This document shows positions 18,092 through 25,823 of a stretch of DNA of 27,981 nt, piece after piece. Each line of letters begins with the position of its first letter. The first letter of the stretch is position 1. Location of the stretch: positions 25,275-53,255 of the forward strand of contig KK365170.1 in NCBI GenBank assembly GCA_000385875.2, written 5' to 3'. The position numbers and the translations under genes were made by a program. This stretch comes from Anncaliia algerae PRA339. Taxonomy: Eukaryota; Microsporidia; Tubulinosematidae. The notes beneath the pieces are model-generated. The model worked only from the letters and a program-made list of their open reading frames with translations. It searched no databases and was not told where the DNA came from.

Positions 18092-18379
18092 ATGGGATTG
18101 GAATCAGATTCAAGGAAAGTAATTATCATTAAAAAAAAGAAAGCACCAGAAACTCAAAAAGTTAAACCAGAAGAGGAGGAAAAACGTAAAGTTAAACAGG
18201 AAGAAGGTAAAAGAATAGTTGATGCAAGAATGAAAGCCAATCTTAAGCAGGTTGATTTAGCTAGAAAATCTAGTTTAACAGTTGCTACCATTTCAAAATG
18301 GGAAAAAGGAGAGGATGTTTTTGATAAAAAGGTTGCTGCTAAAATAGCTAAAGTGTTGAACATTAAATTTGATGAGTAA
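18092..18379 (+). CDS. MBF1: Multiprotein bridging factor 1 (transcription coactivator)
   Basis: MBF1 links gene-specific activators (Gcn4-type bZIP proteins in yeast) to TBP; it also associates with stalled or collided ribosomes to prevent frameshifting. The 95-residue protein has a Lys/Glu-rich N-terminal arm (1-40). A helix-turn-helix of the Cro/C1 type follows at about 41-92: RIVDARMKANLKQVDLARKS, then TVATISKWEKGED, then KVAAKIAKVLNIKF. Full-length MBF1 has about 145-150 residues; here the N-terminal MBF1-specific region is reduced to a charged arm, as expected for a compacted genome. The gene is divergent from the CTU2-like gene, and both affect decoding fidelity, which may or may not be meaningful. 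Confidence 0.92.
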   Translation: MGLESDSRKVIIIKKKKAPETQKVKPEEEEKRKVKQEEGKRIVDARMKANLKQVDLARKSSLTVATISKWEKGEDVFDKKVAAKIAKVLNIKFDE

Positions 18380-18616
18380 ATTATTTGATTGTCAATTATT
18401 GGGTCTTTTTGTTGTAATTCATAAATAAAATACTTTTATTTTTAAACATTAAAAAGATAATGCATCATATTTTTTTGGTAAATAAAAAATTCTTATTAAT
18501 ATTTTTATTAGAAATCTTGGATCATCTTTTTTCTACTGCCCTAGTAATTAAATGTTAAAATAAAGAATTAAATATTTAATAAATAAAGAAGATAGAAAAT
18601 ATTATATAGATCCTAG

Positions 18617-19463
18617 TTATACTTTAATTAATAATAATATTTTTTGAAGCATATTTATCTTATTATTAAACTTCCAAACAAATTCAACTAAAAAATCCTC
18701 TTTATTTTGTGTATAAATTCCTTTCCTTCTTTTAATTTCCAGCTTTAATTCATTATTAAAGCTTTCGATAAACTGAGTATGAGCACCCGTAATGGGATTT
18801 ACAAAATTATATTTGTGGCATGCTGTTTTGTTAATAAAACCTAATTTAGAAAGATCATTGTAGCTTTTATGCTCATTTGTAAATATCATTGTGTTGTGCA
18901 GTATCTTGATGTAAATTATAGGTATAATAGTATTTTTTTTCTTTATTGGGAATTATAGTAGCAAATGCTTTAACAATATTATTTTTTAACTCTACAACAA
19001 AAAGTGCCTCACTTTTGTTCAAACCCTTCTACCTCTGTGAGATTTACATCGGTAATTCAGCATTGTCTCATCTATTTGGACGAAACAGTCTTTCCACCGA
19101 ATTTTTCTTGTTTTTGTACATCTTTTTTAGATAGTCTTATCAGCATATTCATTATTTTAAGCAAGGTTGTATTTGATAGAACTTTTCTTTTCAAAAATGA
19201 ATGTCTTGGTTCTCCACTTGAAAAGGCCATCAAAAATTTAAAAATATCTAAAAAACTTGCAGAAAAGGGTTCAAAAAAACTATTTTTTTATTTTATACCT
19301 TTTTTAAAATCTTCACACCTCTATTTATAACATCGCCAACAATAAATACTTTTAAATCCATGACATTTTTCTTCCTTCATAAAATTGTTGAAATTTCACA
19401 AGCTGCTTCTTTTAAAATCAATTTATTACCTCTTAAAAATTCAAGCATTTGTTCTTTATTCAT
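18617..19463 (-). pseudogene. Decayed ISXO2/Merlin-like transposase, subfamily A (second copy)
   Basis: On the minus strand the pieces occur in order. A likely N-terminus MNKEQMLEFLRGNKL starts at 19463. A zinc-ribbon remnant follows (CHGFKSIYCWRCYK, then a stop and RCEDF), then a SFFEPFSASFLDIFKFLMAF stretch. The first catalytic Asp block is VQIDETMLNYRCKSHRGRR, interrupted by a stop and shift. SEALFVVELKNNIVKAF comes next. The last 90 codons (18889-18617) are open, with TNEHKSYNDL carrying the second Asp and GAHTQFIESFNNELK the final Glu. Frameshifts lie before the last block and after RRGRRV-like sequence. The open C-terminal frame is a fragment, not a gene. The copy is about as decayed as the one at 13560-14303. 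Confidence 0.88.
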
Positions 19464-20672
19464 TTTGACTAATTCATCTTGTATTTTTTGTAATTTATCA
19501 TATGGGTATCGTTTATAAAAATTTTAAAATATAATTTGCAAATGATTTTTTATTTGTATATTTTTGACATGTTTTTTGGTATTGAAATTTACCTACTTTA
19601 CATTATTCAGAATTTTCACAACAATTTTAAGAAACATTAGTTTGCTTCCAAAATTTCAAACTATCTAACTTAAAAGTAGTACATTAATATGTTTTTCAAC
19701 CACACATCTAATAAAAATAGACTACATATGGTCTTCAAATTACAATTAAGGTGTCACTATTACTTTTTTTAATTCTTCATCTTCCTTCAGGGGTAAATTA
19801 ATTGTGATAAGTAAATAGTAGTTTTCAAATATAGAATTTTTATAAAACTTAATTAATTACAATAAATGAAATGTTGGTAATTAGGAATCGAACTAAAGAA
19901 TGTTCTTACACAACATTAATTTTTAAGAAACTATTTCAAATAACAAAAAACTTAAAAAATCTTTGCAGGAAAGAGGATGACACGCCAAATTAAAAGGTAT
20001 AAATTTAACCCTATTTGGTGTTTTATATTTACTGCAATATCTGTTATATATCAGCCTTGATTTTTATAAAGTATTCGAGAAGTAATGATTCTGTACTAAT
20101 GAAACAATTAAGATATCCCGTAGTATATAAGATTCACCACCATAATATTTTAAACATTCTCTATCTTAATTGTTTTCTTTATAATCTGTTAGGAAAATTC
20201 AAAGATTTTAATAAAATTGATTTCATAATAGAACTTTAAATTTTCTTTCATAATCTTTATCAATCTAATTCAGCATTATTATTATTATTAAAAGTTACTT
20301 TGTCATATTATGAGCATGTGTAGTATAAATCTATTTTTTCAGTAAATTAATCTAAAAATTACAAAATAAATATCCTTTAATTAAATCTTATTAACATCAG
20401 ATATTTTGATCCTTTTTAAAGATCAACATATACGTGATTGAACCAAAACATACATTTAATTTACTTTCAACACGTGCCAAGTACTTATTACGATTCTCTA
20501 TTAGTATTTTTGACGGGTAAATCATGCATTTTATCAAGTTCTCAAATGTAGGATTAAGGAATTTAAGAAATTCATATTGTATATAAAATTAACGGGAGAA
20601 TATAAAAATTGTAAACCAATTCAATAAATTAAATATGATAAATCAATTACAACAAGTAATTTTATAATTTAA
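19464..20672. other. Intergenic region without a supportable gene
   Basis: AT-rich DNA between the transposase relic and MTQ2. A frame at 20015-20239 lacks an ATG at its beginning (the first ATG leaves 46 codons from 20099) and has no motif. A U6-like dodecamer at 19974-19985 is discussed under findings. Confidence 0.6.
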
Positions 20673-21200
20673 TTATTTTTCACCTTTTATGACAATGAGA
20701 AATTCTCCTAGAATCTTTTTATATCCTAAAATGGTGACATTATATCCCTTATTTTCAATCCTTTCCATTATTCTAATAGGATCATTCAATTGTATCAAAA
20801 GTAAATAAAAACATTTTACAATTACCGTATCAACAAACTTATTAATAATGCAAACTCCGTTTTCTCCCCCTTTATAGCTGAATTCAATTAGTTTCTTAAT
20901 CTCTGTACCACTAGGAACATAAGGAGGATTGAAAATAATTATATCAATATTCTTTTGATTTACATTATCCAATAAATCAGAATGAAAAGGTAAAAAATTA
21001 CTTCTTTTTGATGCGTGTTCCACTGCTTTAATGTTGATATCCGATATTAATTGTATATTGGTTGTATCCTTCATAGAAACTGAAATTTCTCCGCTGCCGC
21101 ATCCTAATTCAAGTATTATTTTATTTTTAAAATTTTCTTTGTCCTTCAAAAGCATCTCAATAAAAAAGTATGTGTCTTCATTTGGTTCATAAAAATCCAT
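20673..21200 (-). CDS. MTQ2: eRF1 glutamine methyltransferase (HemK2/N6AMT1 family)
   Basis: Mtq2, with its activator Trm112, methylates the glutamine of the GGQ motif in release factor eRF1 in the cytoplasm. The 175-residue protein has the family's N-terminal YEPNEDTYFF signature (4-13; family: VYEPAEDSFLL), SAM motif I ELGCGSG at 31-37, an acidic residue at D54 in the second strand, D75 in the HSDLL stretch, and the catalytic NPPYVP at 91-96. Its length and lack of extra domains fit Mtq2 rather than bacterial HemK, which has an extra N-terminal helical domain. Trm112 is not in this window. The start ATG 21200 lies about 150 bp from the divergent 5S rRNA gene. Confidence 0.96.
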   Translation of the reverse strand: MDFYEPNEDTYFFIEMLLKDKENFKNKIILELGCGSGEISVSMKDTTNIQLISDINIKAVEHASKRSNFLPFHSDLLDNVNQKNIDIIIFNPPYVPSGTEIKKLIEFSYKGGENGVCIINKFVDTVIVKCFYLLLIQLNDPIRIMERIENKGYNVTILGYKKILGEFLIVIKGEK

Positions 21201-21349
21201 AAATTCTAAATGTATTTAAATTTTAAAAATTGTTTTTAACAAAGATATTATAAAATTAATTAAGATTATGAATATTATAGGCAATATTCATATAAAAAGG
21301 CAAAAAATTCATTATTTTATATTATATATTGCATAAAAATTAAATCAAC

Positions 21350-21468
21350 AGTTGCGGTCATATCCATGGAAAAGCACCGGATCTCGTTAGATCTCCGAAG
21401 TTAAACCCGTGTGAGCTTTATAAGTACTTTGGTGGGCGACCACATGGGAACATAAAGTACTGCAATTT
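21350..21468 (+). rRNA. 5S ribosomal RNA
   Basis: About 119 nt with the standard 5S layout: CGGTCATATCCA near the 5' end, then the conserved GATCTCGTTAGATCTCCGAA and GTTAAAC core, then GTACTTTGGTGGGCGACCAC and GGGAACATAAAGTACTGC. The ends pair as helix I: AGTTGCGG at 21350-21357 with CTGCAATT at 21460-21467, including two G-U pairs. A T-run at 21466-21470 serves as Pol III terminator. It is a single copy, located between MTQ2 and the Merlin-like element, not inside an rDNA unit. Confidence 0.97.
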
Positions 21469-21470
21469 TT
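21466..21470 (+). terminator. Pol III T-run terminator of 5S rRNA
   Basis: TTTTT immediately follows the helix I 3' strand, as expected for RNA polymerase III termination. Confidence 0.7.
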
Positions 21471-22144
21471 GTATATGAATTAATTGTTATCCCATTGTTA
21501 TTCACAATTTTAGCAAATTAAATTTAATAAACGAGGATTATGACTTTGAAAAAGATACAATTGTTAATTCTTGATCATCAGACAATTAAAATAAGTAAAT
21601 ATATGATGTTATTTAATAATATTTCCTTGGATTGTTCTTTAAGTTTTAGAAATTAATCTAATTAAATGCTTAAGCATCACTAGGAATATCTTTTTCACAC
21701 CTACTCTGCTGAAAAATCATCAGCAATTTACTATTTTGAAGAAGGAAAAATCTTTTCATTTCTTGTTAACTATTAATTCTAAGCTCATTAAGGAATATTG
21801 TATTCCTACTTCGGTAATTTTATTATATTCTTTAGAAAGGATTTCTCTTTACTACTTAATCCTGAAAATCATATGCATCCTATTTTATGCTATATTTTCG
21901 CATAGTTTCTTCTTATATTACTGTTTGTAAAAATTAAAATAAAAATTTAAAACTTTTTACAGAAATATATTTTCTATTTTTTTTTAGTTTGTGGCAATAC
22001 ATCACATCTGACATAATTTAGATAAAAACTATTGGTATTTATATTTTTATCTATTATCTTTCTTTTACTAATAAGAATTTCATTTGTTTTCATCTTATAC
22101 TTTTTATAAGATTCCAGATTTCTCTAAAACCTTCCTATAACATA
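21471..22144. other. Intergenic region, no gene seen
   Basis: AT-rich. A 64-codon frame at 21736-21930 begins with TTG and encodes only a hydrophobic low-complexity run, so I do not call it. Confidence 0.6.
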
Positions 22145-22152
22145 AACTTTTT
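22145..22152. repeat. Left target-site duplication (8 bp)
   Basis: AACTTTTT, identical to 23619-23626. The motif is low in complexity, so chance identity is not negligible, but it falls exactly at the ends of both TIRs. Confidence 0.75.
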
Positions 22153-22178
22153 GGGGATGCTGGATTTAAACGTCCATC
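22153..22178 (+). repeat. Left terminal inverted repeat
   Basis: Starts GGGGATG and carries the core CTGGATTTAAACGTCCA. It pairs with 23593-23618. Confidence 0.85.
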
Positions 22179-22252
22179 TTAATAAAATTCTTAGAATAAA
22201 AATACTTTTATTTATTAAAAAAAAATAAATGGACTAGTAAATACAGTAAAGG

Positions 22253-23200
22253 ATGAAACAGACAAATAGCCAAGAAAATGAAGATAAATATATATCATTG
22301 TATTCTAAAATTTTTGTAGACAACGAAAGCGCAACTGACTTTTGCGTTAAGGAAAAATTATTTGTAACCTCCATTGAATGTAAAAAATGTGGAGTTGATA
22401 ATATGGAAATCAAAAAGTATAAGCAGGGGTTGAATTCTTTGTGCTACAGATGCAAAAACAAAGATTGCAGGAGTAGAAAATCAATAAGTACGGGATTTGT
22501 TCTTGGTAATCTAAAACTAAAATGCAACATTATTTTAAGGGCAATATTCTGTTTTCTCATGAATTTCAATAATTATCAATCCCTAAATTTGCTTAAAATC
22601 GATGAGAAAACATTTATAAAAATTAAAAAATTAATTTATTCAAAAATTAAAAATCACTTTAATAATAATATTATACAACTAGGAGGAACAGAAATTTCCG
22701 TTCAATGCGATGAAACAGCCATTTGTAACGGGCTGATTATTTCAAACCCCAGTAAAACAGATGATGAAAGGCCTGACATTCAATGGATACTTGGAATCAT
22801 TGAAGAAACCAGTGAAAAGAAATGCATTTTGGTCCCCGTTCCTAATCGAAAAGTAGAAACTATTGCCGGGGTATTTCACAAACATGTTAAAAGAGGATCT
22901 ATTCTTAAAACAGATGGCTATCCAACATATCCTAAAGCTGCATCTCTAAGCAAGTTAACACATAAAATTGTAAACCACTCAAAAGGATTTGTTGCTGAAG
23001 ATGGCACGCATACCAATTTAATTGAAGGTGTTTGGGGACACTTTAAAACATTATATAGGTCCAAACATGGTCTTTCAAAAAATAATTTGAATTTTTTTAT
23101 TGATGAATATAATTGGAAAAAGAATTTTTTCAAAGTCAAAAAAGAAAAAAATATTAAAGAAATATTTAAACAATTAATTTCAATGATTAAAGAAAATTAA
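22253..23200 (+). CDS. ISXO2/Merlin-like DDE transposase, open and probably intact
   Basis: A 315-residue transposase of the IS1595/Merlin superfamily. It has an N-terminal zinc ribbon C43-x2-C46-x17-C64-x2-C67 with C72, then a helical region, then the DDE catalytic core. The first Asp is D153 in VQCDETA, the second D221 in KTDGYPTY, and the Glu E258 in THTNLIEGVWGHFK. The 36-residue gap between the last two is normal for the family. A dense basic tail ends the protein. All catalytic residues are present, with no internal stop or shift. The VQCDETA block differs from the VQIDETM block of the two nearby relics, so this is a separate subfamily. It starts 75 bp inside the left TIR, and no other gene is carried. 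Confidence 0.94.
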   Translation: MKQTNSQENEDKYISLYSKIFVDNESATDFCVKEKLFVTSIECKKCGVDNMEIKKYKQGLNSLCYRCKNKDCRSRKSISTGFVLGNLKLKCNIILRAIFCFLMNFNNYQSLNLLKIDEKTFIKIKKLIYSKIKNHFNNNIIQLGGTEISVQCDETAICNGLIISNPSKTDDERPDIQWILGIIEETSEKKCILVPVPNRKVETIAGVFHKHVKRGSILKTDGYPTYPKAASLSKLTHKIVNHSKGFVAEDGTHTNLIEGVWGHFKTLYRSKHGLSKNNLNFFIDEYNWKKNFFKVKKEKNIKEIFKQLISMIKEN

Positions 23201-23328
23201 TATTAATTTTCATTTTTAAATAGTAATTATTTTTTAAATATTTTGATTTTTTTGTTTTTAAATATGAATTTTATTCATGTCAATTTAAAAGGGAAATACC
23301 AATTCGATATAAATTAGGTACTTCTTTA

Positions 23329-23365
23329 TAAAGTAACTTTTTATCTTTAAAAAAAAGTTACTTTA
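23329..23365. repeat. 14-bp inverted repeat (hairpin) downstream of the transposase
   Basis: Arms 23329-23342 (TAAAGTAACTTTTT) and 23352-23365 are perfect reverse complements around a 9-base loop. It lies about 130 bp after the stop codon and may act as a transcript 3' structure. Confidence 0.7.
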
Positions 23366-23469
23366 GTTGAAAATACTTCTTAATAAAAAATTAAAAACTT
23401 TGGAAATTATTAAATACTTAAAATTAATATTTTTAATAACATTTTGCATGTTTAAAAAAATAAAAAAGG

Positions 23470-23515
23470 ATTTATTATTTCCTCCCCAAAACTGTGAGGG
23501 GAGGAAATAATAAAT
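23470..23515. repeat. Perfect 18-bp hairpin with a GC-rich stem tip
   Basis: Arms 23470-23487 and 23498-23515 are perfect reverse complements with a 10-base loop (AAAACTGTGA). The stem top is CCTCCCC/GGGGAGG, remarkable in such AT-rich DNA. It lies within the element, about 80 bp inside the right TIR. Confidence 0.85.
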
Positions 23516-23592
23516 TTTTAATTAAATATTTTTTAACTAAAATATTTTTTTAATTTAAATTTTTTATTCTAATTTATCATAATTTTTAATTT

Positions 23593-23618
23593 GGTGGACG
23601 GTTAAATCCAGTTGAACC
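23593..23618 (-). repeat. Right terminal inverted repeat
   Basis: Read on the minus strand it starts GGTTCAA and carries the core CTGGATTTAACCGTCCA. It is followed by the right copy of the target duplication. Confidence 0.85.
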
Positions 23619-23626
23619 AACTTTTT
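23619..23626. repeat. Right target-site duplication (8 bp)
   Basis: AACTTTTT, identical to 22145-22152. Confidence 0.75.
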
Positions 23627-24699
23627 TATCCTCATAATATTTTATTTTTTGGTAGTGGGTTTTTTAAGAATCAGATCTTTTAATTCATAAATATTCTTGA
23701 TACATTCTAGCATAATAATTTTTTTCATAGACATTAAAAATTTTAATTCGCTATTACACCTATTAGTTCAAATATTTAAAATTTGCTAATATAATGTGTC
23801 TGAATCACCATAAGATATGCTTTTAAAATATATTCTTCTTTCAATTACGTTTTTAAAAATATAACTATTGCGTCTTTATGTAATTCAAAATATATTCTTT
23901 TATTGCCGAAGAAGTAACAAATTTTCTATTGGATTCAAGAATTATTTTTAATAAAAATCAATAAGAAAATTTTTATATTGACATTTATAATGTCTTGAAT
24001 ATATTGTTTTTAATTTTAAATGCTTGATACAATCATGCTTTAATTAAAATTGAATCCATCAGAATCATGATAAAAGTGTGAATAAATAAATAAAATTAGT
24101 ATGGCTAGATTTCAAGAGGATATAAATGATAAATATTATGTTTTTATATTAATTTCTTGTTATCAGGCTTTAACTTTGCTAGGTTCGACAGGTAAATGTA
24201 TTTTAGAAATCACATCATTTATTATTAATTATAGTTGGAGATAATTAATAATATTACAATTGAAAGATTTTTTCGGAATTAGGGTCTGGGATGTCCAAGA
24301 AACCATACCTTTAAGGAGCCTGAGATACAGAGAGTTGATTGGTCCCTTTGGGATCTTATTACATTATCTTTATTAAAATTGCTAAAATCTAACAAACCCA
24401 TCTTTGTTTCTAAATTTGCCTTTTTGTAATTTTATTTCCCGTGTGGTTAAGGAAAATATATGTTAGATTTATAAGAAAAGCTTCTAAGTGGGGGTCTTTA
24501 AACATAGATTTAGTTTTTTTTTCGCTAACATCATACTTATAGCATTTGTCGGCAGAATAATACACTTAACAAACTTCTTGAAGTTTGATTCTTCTTAATA
24601 TTTTTCCATTTATTAAGCTAATTTTAATACATATCCAATATTTATATCCTATGCTATTAAAAAGGATATCAAAGGAAACAAAAGAAAAATAGAAGCATA
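23627..24699. other. AT-rich region with one GC-richer island
   Basis: No gene can be supported. A segment at about 24276-24362 is noticeably richer in G and C and is described under findings. One plus-strand frame is open there for about 49 codons without an ATG start. Confidence 0.5.
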
Positions 24700-25345
24700 T
24701 ATTGCTTAATAAAAAAGGAATCTTGACATCTAAGAAAATATGACATAAATATAAGAAAAAAACGGCCTTGATTCTCGAAGAGAAAGAATTCAGATGTCAG
24801 AAAAAGAGTCATGGCATTAAAATCTCTATTTTTAAAAGTACATTTTTTGAGAATTGTAAAATAGGTATATAAAAGTTATTATTAATATGCCATCTTTACT
24901 TACATAAAATCTCAACAACTCAGATTGTAAAAATGATCAAGGTTGAGAGCGAATCAGCTATTTATTGGCATCAAACCCTAGAGAAATGCTTGCTGATTCA
25001 CTTGGATTCTCTGATGTTAAAATTGATTATCCTAATATAATAGTTGAAATAGATAAAACTAAGCTTGTTAAAAGAAGCTTTAACAGTGGAAGGTTATTTG
25101 GTGGTGTTTGGATCATAGAGGAGAAAAAAAGAAACACTGATAAAAAATTTTTTCTGGTGGAGGCTCCTGATAAAAATGCAGAAACTATTAAAAATATTTA
25201 CTATTTGATAATTTACTAAGATAAATCGTTTCATTGATTATTTCAAGGCCTATTTTCCATAATGCAGAGACCTCAATCTCGTGCATCAAACAATTAACCA
25301 TAGTATTGAATTTAAAAATAATGAAGTGAAGTTTGTATAAATACT
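24700..25345 (+). pseudogene. Decayed ISXO2-like transposase, subfamily C
   Basis: Plus-strand pieces occur in family order. LLNKKGILTSKK is near 24701. A zinc-ribbon remnant EEKEFRCQKKSHGIKISIFK is followed by STFFENCKI at about 24780-24865. The first-Asp block is IVEIDKTKLVKRSFNSGR, followed by LFGGVWIIEE and KKFFLVEAPDKNAETI (open frame within 24965-25219). Then DYFKAYFP stands where the second Asp block is expected, and INHSIEFKNNEVKF precedes the missing Glu region. Frames shift several times with stops between. The open stretch 24965-25219 begins with TTG, so it is a fragment. The VEID(E)TK-LVKRSFNSGR signature defines a third subfamily, distinct from the other copies here. Confidence 0.85.
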
Positions 25346-25823
25346 ATAGTAGGATTAAATAATGGCATAAAACATTTAATAAAATCTCATTATCGAAGAA
25401 AAAATCATAAATGTGTGTTTTTGTTTTTTATTTGGTGTAGAAAAAATATAAAGAATATGCGGAAATGTTTTTTAAAATCTTTAAATGAAATCAAATATTC
25501 CTAATTTTTTCTATTAATTCTTTCATTTTTTACAAAAACTTCAGAAATTTAGTGTAAAAGAATATGATAAATGTCCATTTATATTAAATTTCGGCTTTTG
25601 ATTTTTACATCTTACACTTGAATGTAGTTGTTCTACCGCTTAAAATTCTATTTCTTACAAATATAAATCAATTTGTTTCAATGTTGAAATGGTTTTAAAT
25701 CCTAAATATTTAACATATTAAATATTTTATGATCTTATTAATTACAATATTAAATAATTTATATTTATTTACATATAATTAAAACCATAAAATATTTAAG
25801 TAAATTTAAATTTAATTTTACAT
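25346..25823. other. Intergenic region, no gene seen
   Basis: AT-rich DNA between the transposase relic and the end of the SAS-6-like gene. No motif, repeat or RNA gene was recognised. Confidence 0.6.

Larger units (their letters stand above)
22145..23626 (+). mobile_element. Apparently complete Merlin/IS1595-like DNA transposon with TIRs and TSD
   Basis: The element proper is 22153-23618 (1466 bp). Its 26-bp ends are imperfect inverted repeats: 22153-22178 and the reverse complement of 23593-23618 agree at 19 of 26 positions. They begin GG and share the core CTGGATTTAA(A/C)CGTCCA. An identical octamer AACTTTTT flanks both sides (22145-22152 and 23619-23626). An 8-bp duplication and GG-starting ends are what Merlin and IS1595-group elements make. 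A single transposase gene fills most of it, and two strong hairpins lie in its 3' part. Confidence 0.88.

Noticed and set aside
19875-19940. Possible minus-strand tRNA: a TTCGATT T-loop-like string
   Set aside because: The T-stem has two mismatches, and no matching acceptor or D-arm is found upstream.
20015-20239. 74-codon plus-strand frame
   Set aside because: It opens with TTG. Starting from its first ATG leaves 46 codons with no motif, in a gene-poor region.
21736-21930. 64-codon hydrophobic frame
   Set aside because: No ATG start, and only AT-driven Leu/Ile/Phe/Tyr composition.
24276-24362. TPP-riboswitch-like CTGAGA string
   Set aside because: Only the short CTGAGA element is present; the other conserved THI-box parts are missing.
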